Below the pieces are notes generated by a model. It saw only the letters and a list, made by a program, of their open reading frames with translations, was not told the origin of the DNA and made no database searches. A DNA stretch of 64,000 nt, from assembly GCA_014526335.1 (NCBI GenBank), contig JACTAT010000268.1, positions 464,777 to 528,776 of the forward strand, given 5' to 3'. This DNA is from Chrysaora quinquecirrha (lineage: Eukaryota > Cnidaria > Scyphozoa > Semaeostomeae > Pelagiidae). The first letter of the stretch is position 1; the number at the start of each line of letters is the position of its first letter. The translations under genes and the position numbers were made by a program. This document shows, piece after piece, positions 1-12,300 of this stretch.

Positions 1-527
1 TTCTCCACGATAGTAGCCAACTGGGGATGGACAGTGGCACTAGTCTTGTCACTGTTCTCAAGATCCTGGCTAAGGTTCAGCAAAAAAGGATCTGGGTCAG
101 GTTGTTCACCTTGGTTAAGATCGGCTTCCTCGTCACTAGCATAAATGCTGATAGCATCGGAATTATCAGGGACGGCAGGTCGGGCCGTTTTCGGAGCAAC
201 CGAGGCAGAGGCCGTATCGGACTTACGCTTCATGAGCGAGGTCCTCGACCCGGTGGGTTGTATGTTCCCGGTGGGATTGCGGTGCCCGGTGGGCAAGCCA
301 TCAGTGGAGAGGTCTTCCAACTGATTTTGTCCGGTGGACAGAGTTGGAACAGTCCCGGTGGGTGAAGAAGGGCGGCGCCCTAAAGAACTACCCTCGGTGA
401 GGGTTTGAAAGAATGATTTTAAGGAAGCCATGTTGGAGCTGATATCCAAAAGTGTTTTATGGATATCGTCATTCGTTGCATTCTGATGCTCTTCCACAGC
501 CGCAGGTGAATGGGAAGGAGAATCCAT
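1..527 (-). CDS. Gag-like N-terminal part of a retroelement ORF, cut by the window edge
   Basis: An uninterrupted reading frame runs from an ATG at 525-527 down to base 1 (175 codons) with no stop, so the protein continues outside the window. The product is Ser/Thr/Pro-rich and acidic, with a short basic block (MKRKSD) near residue 105 and an acidic block (ASDEEADL) near residue 140. The tripeptide PTG recurs four times between residues 70 and 100. There is no enzymatic domain. This layout resembles the structural (gag-like) first ORF of DIRS-type tyrosine-recombinase retroelements in cnidarian genomes; that assignment is from memory and is an inference. No splice acceptor is needed at the start. 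It could instead be the first exon of an unrelated disordered host protein. It lies where the 3' end of NUP88 would be expected. Confidence 0.5.
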   Translation of the reverse strand, partial: MDSPSHSPAAVEEHQNATNDDIHKTLLDISSNMASLKSFFQTLTEGSSLGRRPSSPTGTVPTLSTGQNQLEDLSTDGLPTGHRNPTGNIQPTGSRTSLMKRKSDTASASVAPKTARPAVPDNSDAISIYASDEEADLNQGEQPDPDPFLLNLSQDLENSDKTSATVHPQLATIVE

Positions 528-1309
528 TATCTACGAAGAGGTTAACTAGATAAGTCTACGGCTAAGCTAAAGTATGTAAAAGAATTCACTTACGTTCATG
601 GGTTGAAGAAAAAGTTCCTATTTAGGTGCTTACCAACTCTTTGTTGAATCTTTGCGAAGAACGACGACAACCAATATATAAAATTTTCCTCTCGCAAAAA
701 CACGTCAGGACGGCTTAACGCCAAACTCGCAATGGTTTGCCGCGCCTGCGCGCTCGCATCTCATGTGATCCCTAAGTGACGTAGCTGATGATAGAGAAGA
801 ATTAATAAGCAACTGGTCAATAAGCAACTAAGGGCTGAGATTTGCTCAAATTTTTTGTTGAAATAGCTTTCTTTACACAATACATCATGGCAAACTTGTT
901 AATTACATTGAACAGCATGAAAGGAGCCAAAAAAAGAGTTCTTAGGGGGTACCCAGTCATTCTGTGAGGGCTGAAAGACCAGAAACGTTAAGCAACTTCG
1001 AGGGCTGGACCGGATGTCAAGTTGCTTATTAAAAAAAGTGTGATTGTGAAAGTATCCATTTACACGAGAAAATAAAACTTCTAAAGGAAAAAATTTGTCA
1101 AAGATAACTTTTCGTCGATCCACACGAGCAAGGAAACTTGGGAAAGAAATTTGTCATAAAAAATTGCTTGTGTAACTTCCGCTTTACAAATTCTACAAAT
1201 TCTTAGGGTCGTTTTGGGGGGGATTACTTGTTCCCCTGCTGCAAATAATCTCCTTGTTCACTGGAGTTTGCGAGTCAAGGGTGTAGCAGTGAATTGCCAT
1301 GAATTGTCA
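528..1309. other. No gene seen; leader of the gag-like ORF and spacer
   Basis: No exon-like reading frame or convincing repeat was recognised. The first 200 bases next to the ATG at 525-527 may be the 5' leader or terminal repeat of the retroelement. The 74-codon minus frame at 899-1123 has no family resemblance I know. Confidence 0.35.
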
Positions 1310-2312
1310 AACAGTGAATGCAAAGAAACCGGTAATGCAAAGAAACCGGTAATGCAAAGAAACCGGTAATGCAAAGAAACCAGAAATGCAAAGAAACCGG
1401 TAATGCAAACAAAACCGGTAATGCAAAGAAACCGGGATTGCAAAGAAACCAGGATTGCAAAGAAACCGGGAATGCAAAGAAACCGGTAATGCAAAAAAAA
1501 CCGGTAATGCAAAGAAACAGTGAATGCATAGAAACCGGGATTGCAAAGAAACCAGGAATGCAAAGAAACCGGTAATCCAAAAAAAACCGGTAATGCAAAG
1601 AAACAGTGAATGCAAAGAAACCGGGATTGCAAAGAAACCGGGACTGCAAAGAAACCGGGAATGCAAAAAAACCGGTAATGCAAAGAAACAGTGAATGCAA
1701 AGAAACCGGGATTGCAAAGAAACCAGGATTGCAAAGAAACCGGGAATGCAAAGAAACCGGTAATGCAAAGAAACAGTGAATGCAAAGAAACCGGGATTGC
1801 AAAGAAACCAGGATTGCAAAGAAACCGGGAATGCAAAGAAACCGGGAATGCAAAGAAACCGGTAATGCAAAGAAACAGTGAATGCAAAGAAACCGGGATT
1901 GCAAAGAAACCGGGATTGCAAAGAAACCGGGACTGCAAAGAAACCGGGAATGCAAAGAAACAGTGAATGCAAAAAAACCGGTAATGCAAAGAAACAGTGA
2001 ATGCAAAGAAACCGGGATTGCAAAGAAACCGGGACTGCAAAGAAACCGGGAATGCAAAAAAACCGGTAATGCAAAAAAAACCGGTAATGCAAAGAAGCAG
2101 TGAATGAAAAGAAACCGGGATTGCAAAGAAACCAGGATTGCAAAGAAACCGGGAATGCAAAGAAACCGGTAATGCAAAAAAAACCGGTAATGCAAAGAAA
2201 CAGTGAATGCAAAGAAACCGGGATTGCAAAGAAACCAGGATTGCAAAGAAACCAGGAATGCAAAGAAACCGGTAATGCAAAGAAACCGGTAATGCAAGGA
2301 AACCATCTAGCA
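1310..2312. repeat. 17-bp minisatellite, about 58 units, with higher-order structure
   Basis: Tandem units of 16-18 bases of the form AATGCAAAGAAACCGGT fill one kilobase. The last six bases vary in a few recurring types (CCGGTAAT, CCGGGATT, CCAGGATT, CCGGGAAT, CAGTGAAT). The CAGTGAAT type returns about every five to seven units, so the array has a higher-order repeat. No stop occurs on the minus strand in any frame, which produces three overlapping open frames of about 350 codons each, rich in Phe, Leu and Cys. I treat these as a by-product of the repeat. Confidence 0.95.
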
Positions 2313-3217
2313 AATGCTAACCTCAAAAAAAACAAAAAAGGGGGAAGGAAGTAGTGCATATCCCACTTACTGTTCATTCATGTATAATTTGATTTTGTTT
2401 AATTGCGCTGGGCTGGCAAAGCTTTGTGATGGAGCCTTCTGTTTCCGTGGTAATTTAACGAGCATCAAATTTTCGTGTTTACTTCGAATCTAAGAAAAGA
2501 ATACAAAAAAATCAATGTTCAGTTCATAATTGTAAGCCGGATTCATTCAAAACTTCAGTCCGAAACCTTCCGTTATAAAGAGAACTTCACCTTTCCCAGC
2601 ATATGCCGTTGGACCAAATAAATTTCTGCTGCTCGTTGTTTTCTCGGGTTAACTCGCACAAAAAAAATAATTTAAGCCTCAGAAAGATGATATATTAAGG
2701 AACTCTTTGCGTATCATCCGAAAGGATTCTTCTCTATTCGGTAGAAAATAGAAAATTTCAAGCTAAAGGTATTAAACCTGATGAGGGCACGCCAGCGGAG
2801 GATTTAAACCAGGTTTATGTCAACACTTCGCAAAGTCAGTACTTGGCCACTGCTAAACAACGAGTTTTTGGAACTAATTTATCTTAAGTGACCTTTAGAC
2901 ATAAGCATTCTGGCATCTAGTTGGCAACTATAGTTCCTTTTCGACGTCAACTAGTCGGCACACAGTTCCGGAAAGTTGGGCATGTTCTACTTCTACCATT
3001 ATTTAACAACTGATCCCTTTCAGTCGCAGTCGACCAGAGCGCTCCTGCGACCTCGATCAACTGTATCCTATAAGTTCTGACTAGATGTAGTCTGATGACA
3101 TGTCAACAAATTTTTGCCGCTACGACTAGCTGGCGTTTGTTCTGTCGTACCGAAGGTCGGAATAAGCCTTGGAATGTAGACACTATTTGATACATAAATT
3201 ATTTCAAAACTACGCAC
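2313..3217. other. No gene recognised; the last NUP88 exon is expected here or further left
   Basis: AT-rich unique-looking sequence. I searched the minus strand for the final NUP88 exon (conserved C-terminal coiled coil) and did not find it. Confidence 0.35.
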
Positions 3218-3316
3218 CCCTTCAACGCATCTTCTCAAGTTTCCAACTTTTTGCTGTATCATGGTACATTCTTTTTTCCATTCGCGTTCTGCATCAGACA
3301 GAAATGGTGCTGAAGA
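3218..3316 (-). CDS. NUP88: NUP88 coiled-coil exon near the C-terminus
   Basis: Acceptor TGTGCAG at 3317-3319, donor GGG|GTGCGT. It encodes FLSDAEREWKKE and KVGNLRRCVEG, matching human VLSDSERDMKKE and DQLRHLGNAIK. The pyrimidine strand of the pentanucleotide array at 3368-3593 lies about 50 bases upstream on the sense strand. Confidence 0.88.
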
Positions 3317-6300
3317 CTGCACAGCATGGACCATGTGAAAGACAAGGTAAGTCTAGAAAAGAAAAAACAAGACAAGAGAAGAGAAGACAAGACAAGACAA
3401 GACAAGAAAAGACAAGACAAGACAAGACAAGACAAGACAAGAGAAGAGAAGAGAAGAGAAGAGAAGAGAAGAGAAGAGAAGAGAAGAGAAGAGAAGAGAA
3501 GAGAAGAGAAGAGAAGAGAAGAGAAGAGAAGAGAAGAGAAGAGAAGAGAAGAGAAGAGAAGAGAAGAGAAGAGAAGAGAAGAGAAGAGAAGAGCTTCCCA
3601 TGTCATGCTTACGTATCTATACGCACACTGTGGAGGTATTTTTGCGTACTGCGGTGGATACGCACTTCTGTGGGAGGAGGGGGGTATGCACTACTGCGGC
3701 AATATTATTTGCGCACTGTGGTGGTATTTTTGCGTACTGTGGTGGGTTATTATGTTTGATGTGGTGGTTTTCACTCCAGAACGCCAAAATAACACAAGAA
3801 AACGCCAAATACAACCACAGTACGCAACAATACCACCACAGTAGTGCGTATCCACCATAGCAGTGCGTATAGATTTGCTGGCGTGTGTGTACGCATTCCT
3901 TGAGGACAGACGTTTAACTATGCAATTTATGAAATCAATCCATGGCAATATTAATTTTTAATATACAGTTTGTTCTAGCGATTCGTTAACTTGTTTGTAC
4001 CAATTCTAAAGGCAACACTAAATTTGTTAATGAAAACACAGATATTTCAAACACCTTTTCTTGATTTCTTGACTTGCATTTGTTAGCCTCTGGATAGACT
4101 TATTACACGAGTCCCACTATTCGCAAACAGCAACAACAACAACAACAACTACCCTATAGCTGTTTGCTCAAAGTGGGACTCATAATCTTTAAGCAAAAAA
4201 AGTGGTCACGGCTCCAACTTTTTGGAGTCCTCCAATCAGATTGCAGAACGGAAAATTCCGCCAATCTGATTGGCTCACCATCTTTCTCCCACCTTTTCCT
4301 CGATTTCATCTCAAGCTTCGAGCGACATTGGTGAGCGATTTTCCGGCACAGCTTTCACAAAAACAAACTTGGGAGCCACTGCGAATAATATTTCTGAAGA
4401 AAGTTGAAACATAAACATTGCAAACAGTGAGGATGAAAACAGCGGTAAACACCTTTCAAACAAAGGTTTGATGATTTACTAAACTGGCTGCCAAAAACCT
4501 TGTGTGCTACCCTTCTTTGCTGAAAGTTTTGCTGAAAGGAAAAGAACCTAGATATCTTAGATAGAAATTTTCAGTGTTCTTGAGATTCCAGGTTGGTGAA
4601 TTAAAATTGTTGCTTTTGTATGAAAACTTTTGGGTACCTATACTTTCAACCTTGCAATCTGGGCGAGCGAAATTTGTAAGTTTTATCAGAGTCCTAAAAC
4701 GAAAGTAGACACAGAAAAGTCAAAACTTTTCGCTCATTTTGAGAATGCTTGCTTGTTGATAGGACAACATCTAGATGCGAACTGTCTAAATTGCCAACAA
4801 TTCCTTTGCTAAACTTGCCGTTTTACTCCTAAAATAGATTCATTTCTATCTGAATCTCGATAATTAATCTGTTTTGGGAAAAATTATTCCGCTTTGAAAA
4901 TCAAACTTCAGCCAAGCCATATCTATTTTTCTCGTAAGATAAAGTTTCATGTGTTTTTGCTTCATGAGAGAAAATTGGACGTGCTCTCTTTTTAAAATTC
5001 TGCATAATGTTTATCCCTATTATTGAAAAAGTGTCGAAATTTCTCAAATATGATTAAGCAAAACCTCACAGTTTTTCATTTGTTTTTTGTTCAAATGTCA
5101 ATTTCTAGGCAGTTTTCTGCTGGTTGGGGTTAGAAGTTTTCCACTGAAACTACGCCATTATTGAAATTCGAATTTCGAATTTCGAATTATGCTTTTTCTG
5201 AAACGAGGCTCAACGGTTTTGACCACATTTTCTGCTGAAAAATTATGAGTCGTAGTTTCAGCGTCCAGCATAGACTCAATAGCGAAACTACGACTCATGT
5301 AATGGATAATAGTAAGTCTAAATAATACTATATGAACTCTATGATTAACACTGCATTTTTGAGGAAAATTGATATGTATTATGTACATAGCTTAATCATG
5401 TATCTAGATCTAGCAACTAAACCTTCCTCGGTCAAATGTCATTTTAACTGACAATGTTCCTCGAACTAGACTTTTTTATGAAATGCCAGACCTTCCTCAA
5501 ATATGATATAAGCAAGCAAAACCTTCCTCCGGCTGGCAGCCGTGGAACCGTGGCTTTTTCTGGACTCTGCGCTAGTACAGTGAAACTTTGCACCTAGACA
5601 AAGTTTTTAGAGTTTTAGATGCAGAATAGGATTTAAGCTTCAAAAACTCAATATCTTGAGGTTTTCAAAACAAATCCATAATTGCAGCTGTTCGCAGAAA
5701 AATGTATTAACCGGATATCCAGTACTTGCTTCCCAGTTCTATTACTCTAGGCACCCTAGTAGAGGCGGAGGAGGATGGAATAAGCAAAGAATGGGGAACT
5801 ATCCTGAATTCAAATAAAAGGCTCAACTAAAGAGGGGTAAAATTACCCGCTGCTTGGCTAGTTTTTACCAATTAACTCTATAATTACCAACAAATTGGAT
5901 CCGTTGACTTTGTGTCAAGAACGGCAAGATCCACTTTTCAGACACCGTCAGGCAATAAAATCTGTAATTTTAAATTCCGGTACTTTTCACACTAAATGCA
6001 CTTCGAATTCGTGTTCGAGTTTCGAAAAGTGGGCTTGTTAGGAAGTCCCGAGCATACCAAGAAAGATAAACAAGGCAAACCAAACACCCGGGGGGGGGGT
6101 ACTTCATTGTTCAAATGACTAGACGTGCCGCCCAGTTTTTCCAAACCCATCCATGTCTACCAATAAATTTTGTTTCTCATGGTTCCCATGTATAGAAAAA
6201 CAACGAAATTTTTTACCCATTTGTACCAATATCTCAAATGTTTGAATCCAATTCAACGCCTGAGGCAATTCTAAATGCATCGAAAAGTCATTTGCGCTGA

Positions 6301-9300
6301 AAACTAAAACGCACTTTTTATCAGGCTTTTCAAAGCAATGCACGTCTAAAATGTTATATATATTTTACTACCCGTGTGCAGAGATTCTTTATGAAGAAAC
6401 CAACCCATATGTAGGGAAATTGGCGCTGAAAAAGTTACCCATTTGGGCGGCACGTCTAGTATAACGAACAATGGAAGTACCCCCGGGACCAAACATGTTT
6501 CAACAAATAAATTTATCATATATCGTTTCGAATATCGCACTAAAAGTTATTTAAGAGAATTTCCTGATAAATAAGGACGTGTTTGTTTGCATGTTTCAAA
6601 TATTTATTGATGCGATACGGGCAAAAAAAACAGTTGCTGGTGATTCGTTCGAAAATATTTTGCATTCCTTGTATATATATTAAATTATAGAATACAAATA
6701 GTCAACACTATAGCAATAGACGCTTCCGCAAAAGATGGCCGCCGTTTTTGCCTGCTGTTTTCATTAAGGATTTTCGAAAGGAATTCTGGGAATAGTTTCC
6801 TTAGGTACGTATTTTACATAGCTGCAGACGTTGAATTCGTAGCTAAGGAAATTATTCCCAGAATTCCCTTCGTAAAACCTTATGAAAAACAAGGGGTTGA
6901 CAGAAACGGTGGCCATCTTTTGCGGAAACCTCTATTCAATTCAATGCTCTTAATGTAACGCAAATATAATTCAATTAAATGCTTTTTTATGTAACGCATG
7001 CTATTTGCCTTTTCAATCCTTTTTATGCAACACAATCCAGTTTGGGCTTCCTGTGACTATGGGCTTTAAAGCCTACAACGTCATTCATCTGGTACAGAAA
7101 ACTACAAAGCCAATCAAAGATTCGAACAACTACTCGGGCAATGTATTGATGGTCATTATTGGGGCAAAACAATGGTCAACTTGTGAGGCGTTGTTCCTCT
7201 TAGGCAGGATTTTTTGAGCGGTAAGCCAATACAAAGAGAATGCACCAAGAAATGTTTCTTACAAACACAAATCTCGATATATTTACTATAACTGTACTTT
7301 CGCAAATAGTTACAGTGAGCTATGACGACACGCTCTTTCACAAGCACCGCGTGTACTTCTGAGTTTCACAACTAAATTTACTAAGACATATACTTCTTTT
7401 ATACTAATGTATGAGCAGTAAAATAAGCGTAAGACGAATATAGATAATGACAGGCGGTTTATTTGTCGCTACGATAGATCTTAAGATACGTAAAGGCAAC
7501 GCAAGGTAATGTTGGCTGTTGCGCAAATGCTGCGGCCGCACCTCGTATGCTACGGATGTTAACTAAGGGATATCTTACTCTTTAATCTCCACAATTACAG
7601 TTACTCATACTTAACGACAACGATTAATTCCTTTCGCAAACGTAAAGAAACATGCAAGCGAGGCTGTGCGTGCTGAGGACTAACGCTATTACAAACTCAT
7701 GCCATATCACATTCAATGTTGAAACATAGTCAATAGACTATGGTTGAACTTACTTGATAATTGGTGTATCTCCATCCCTTTTTATTATTTTTCTAATATA
7801 TTCATCGAAAGATCCAGCAGCCTTCAGCCGCTTCAGAGGTGAAGGGAATTGTAATCTGAAAGATATGAAAACATTATCATGCATACCTAAATCAAGAGGC
7901 TCATGTTAATCGCTAGTACTTGATTTCTATATGGTGAACAATGTTGCCACGATCCCGGGGTACTTCCATTATTCGTTATATTAGACGTGCCGCCCAAATG
8001 GGTAACTTTTTCAGCGCCGATTTCCCTACACATGGGTTGATTTTTCGTAAAGAATCTCTACACATGGGTAGCAAAATATATAAACAATTTTAGACATGGA
8101 TTGCTTGAAAAAGCCTGATAAAAAGTGCGTTTTAGTTTTCAGCGCAAATGCCTTTTCGCTGCAGAGCTGCCTCAGGCGTTGAATTGGATTCAAATATTTG
8201 AGATATTGGTACAAATGGGTAAAAAATTTCGTTTTTTTTTCTATACATGGGTACGACGAGAAAAAGAATTTATCGGTAGACATTGGTGGGTTGGAAAAAC
8301 TGGGCGGCACGTCTAGTCATTTGAACAATGAAGTCCCTCCACGGCCGCGATCCTATCAGGGCTTGTTCTTCAAAACTAACACTTTTTCGGTACCCTCCTT
8401 TTCTCGGAATGTGTGTTTTTCGAAGCCATTCTTCTGAAAATGGCAGGTTTTGGAGCTCTCCAAAACCTTCTGCCATGAAATACAGAAGGTTTCCGAGACT
8501 TTCGAGAGATTTTAGGCTCTAGTTTTGACATTCGAAAGAGACTTCCATTTTTACTAGTTGCCAGGAAACATCCCACAAATGGGTCTGGGGACGAGGCAAG
8601 CAAGAATTTTGGCGCGAAAACTGACTGACGTTTAGAACAAACTTTTGAAATGTCTCGGATTTTCAGAATTCCTGTTTTTTGAAAATCATGGATTCTGCTT
8701 TTGGAAGCTTTCTTCTCTCAAAATCGGGAAGGTTTTGGGGGCTCAGAAGAACATGCCCTAAAATTAGCCGTGATGACAATTGCTGGCAATCTATTATATC
8801 CAGATAGAAATCCATATAGTCACGATAGTCTAGAGGCTTGTAGCCCAACGTTTTGTTTCCGGGCAAATTATTTGGTTCGAAGTTTTAAAAGCATTTAGAT
8901 TTGAAATCAGTAACGCTTGGTTTCCATATCGTCGTAAGGGACGGTTTCGCAACGTCACAGCGATTTTCGTGTTCTTGTACCTGTCCTGTAAACGACAGCG
9001 CGAGACGACGACGGGATCACGCAGGAAAATGCTCACGTAGTTGTCGATTTCAGCGTGCAGCGAATGTAATGTTTTAAACCATTTCGCCGTCGATGGCTAC
9101 GATCAAAGACATGTTTCACATTTATGTTCCCATCATCGTATGAGAGAGGGACGCGACGGCATTGTTCAAAAATGCTGATCCAATTATGAATTTCTCTGAT
9201 CTGTAACCGTCGTTATCGTCTCAGCCGTAAAAAAACATGCAAAAATGACTTCATTAAAATTGCCAGTAATAACTGGATCGTCATTTTTCGATCATCAAGA

Positions 9301-12300
9301 TTGAATTAGTTTCTGTCTTGATGATCGAGACGGTAGCTACTGGTCGTAATGATCTTCCCCAAGATGAAAATTGATGCCTCCCAAGGATCGCCAGGATCGT
9401 AAAATTTTCTACGGCTACCACAATTACAAAGATCATATGAAGACCATGAAACTAGGCTTTGGCTCAAGGTCTCTGTTGGAACTCTGAAGTTTCTTCCCGC
9501 GAGTTTCTAGGTAGCAGCAGCATGTGTAACTCTGCGTACGGAATAGAAGTTTCAAAGAGGTTTGGGACGGCACGGCATTTTTCTGGAAGATGGCAGAAAT
9601 CTTGAGCAAGGGAATCCTCTCCGCGTGCAACGACCTACATTATTACTTACCTCTCTGAAGTCGGCTTTATCATAACGTGATTTACAGGGGTTTCGGGAAC
9701 AAAGCCAAAAATTCTTACGCAAAAACCAGTCTACATAGCTTGTAAATTGATTTAATACTTCTATGTATTAAGGTTGGTACCTGGCCTAAGGTACCGAAAC
9801 GCATGCAGTTAGGCTCATATCGCATGAGCACAAATTCGTATACGGCCTATATGAATAATTTCACCAGCCGCCCCATTCTCACGCAGTTACTCACCAGTCA
9901 GCCCAGCTCCGGTGGTCGTGTTCAGCCTATATGAATAACTTCATCAGCCGCCCCATTCTCATGCAGTTACTCACCAGTCAGCCCAGCTCCGGTGGTCGTG
10001 TGATTAGCACTGGTGCTTCTCACGCAATAAACCCCGGTTCGATTCTCACACATGTCACTGATGAGCTGCAATAAGAGCGAAACGCGCCTGGCATTTGAGA
10101 ATGGGGCGGCTGGTGAAATTATTGATTTAATATTTGAATTTCAAACTATGGCGTTAGACCGCTGATATGAGGCGAGGTGACCAGAACATAGCAGCAACTT
10201 GACCTCCAACGTGTGGCGTCTTGGTCGTGTGGGGATCTAACAGTGTACTGAAATGACCAAAACCAGGGCTGCTACGAGAGACTCTTTTCACCCGGCATCG
10301 TATTCTTCAAAGACATATTCAACCCACTGAGATAATTCCCATGAAAAATCCGATAGTAAATTTTACTCACAAAGAATTATTTGCAGTTGATTCGTCCAGA
10401 AACTCTCCATTGAAATCATCCTCAGCTTCGCTGACACCTCTACAATAGGAAAAGGAAAATAATTGCATTAACCATGATACAAATTATGTGCAGAAATAGA
10501 CGCTTCCGCAAAAGATGGCCGCCGTATTTGCCTAGTGTTTTCTTTAAGGATTTTCGAAGGGAATTCTGGGAATAATTTCCTCAGTTACGTATTTTACATA
10601 GCTGCAGACGTTGAATTTGTAGCTAAGGAAATTATTCCCAGAATTCTCTTCGAAAAACCTTAACAAAAACTAGGGATTGACAGAAACGGCGGCCATCTTT
10701 TGCGGAAACCACTATTGAAATTATACATATAAGTTATTAAGTAAAAGTTAACATGTATGCAACTTCATGTGATTGTCAAATCCTCTAAGGTTATGTTTTG
10801 TGCAACTATTGCCATATAAACATGCAACTATTTTCATTAAAAATTTGGTACCTATACAAATGAACTAACAACTGTTTTGTTCCATGTGAATAGAAACCCG
10901 GTACCTACATGAGACAGGAACTTTGAAATGCGGTAAGATACAAGATTTGGACACTGTTCACTGAGCTATGTCAAAGTCACTGCTCATAAAAGACCTTTGG
11001 TGAAAGAAACACTTTTAAAAATTTTGATGAACCGGCTTTAGAAACAAATTCCTTCAAAACTGGCTTTAGATTGTTTGGGATCCCGCATCTCAAAAACAAT
11101 AACAACTTCGACGCAGTGACAGACAATTGAGAGCTTGATTGGAAGCAGCGACATAAAATTCGGCACCTTTCTCCTGGCCTTATGACAAAGAGAGATCCTG
11201 CTTTCAAAAACAATGCCATCATACACTGAGGGGGACTGGTACTCTTAACTAGCTAGTGCCCAGGACCCTTACCCCTTAAAAATCTCGTTGAGACGTTGTA
11301 GCAACAGTTGCAACTATCAAAATTGAGTTACCGGCTTAAGAACCTATCAGTAAAAAACATACCCTTGCTTAGAATAAATGGCTGAAAAAGACACACGGAA
11401 AAGAGTGCACATCCTGTAAACAAGTTATACAAAGTACTTCATTGTCCGGGCATATCACTTTCTTAAAATTTATGTTACCGAGGGAAGTATATAACCTTAG
11501 AAAATGGCGTACAAGATGTGTGCGACATATAAACCTCTGTTCTGCACTTCTCCATGCAAATGTTTATTGTAAAATGAATCCCAAAGGTTAGATTTGGTCT
11601 TGACATAGCTTCAGATAATGTTTTACTACGTGCACTTTACGGGATTTAAGGGGTTTATTACTTTTACAAGATCTGTAGGATTGTTTTAGATTTGGGATCA
11701 TAATATGAACTGCACTGGGATTTACAATAGGCTGTATAGTTGCTGTAAACCCCTGTTTACTTCCATCGCTAATTCTGGTTGAAATATATAATTCAAAACG
11801 CGTGAATTCAAAGATGTAATTTTTCACATTCTTTAGCAGTCTCTGGCGCAGTCCTAATTCGTAGGTGAACGCAAAGTGAACTTACCCAATTTGCCTTTTA
11901 ACTAATTCACCATTCTCCAGCAAGCATAAGAAAGACGTTCCATCTTTAACATTTGATGTTGTTGACATTCCAAGTATTTCATATGGCAAACTAGAAGTAG
12001 GGGTAGAGTCAATCAGAAAGCTTATAATGAAAAATCTTAAAATTTTAAGTCTAAATCAAAGGGCTACGTTACTCTATCAATTATCGTTACTCTAACAATA
12101 TCGTTACTCTGAAATGCTAGGTAACTTTTGACCTGGGGGAGGCACTTCCTCCAATTTTGTTAGGGACGTGTCGCCCAGGCATAAAAACAAACCCGACCGT
12201 ATACAATTTTTTTGAAAATGAATACTCCACCTTATACAAATTTGGTGAAAATATTGGAATATACTAAAATCTTGAAAATTGACACCGTTTCTTACACAAA

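Noticed and set aside
1258..2377. Three overlapping 340-356 codon minus-strand frames
   Set aside because: They follow entirely from the stop-free 17-bp minisatellite; no start context, domain or non-repetitive part.
3169..3844. KRREE- and LLFSS-rich frames on both strands
   Set aside because: Translations of the AGAGA/AGACA microsatellite.
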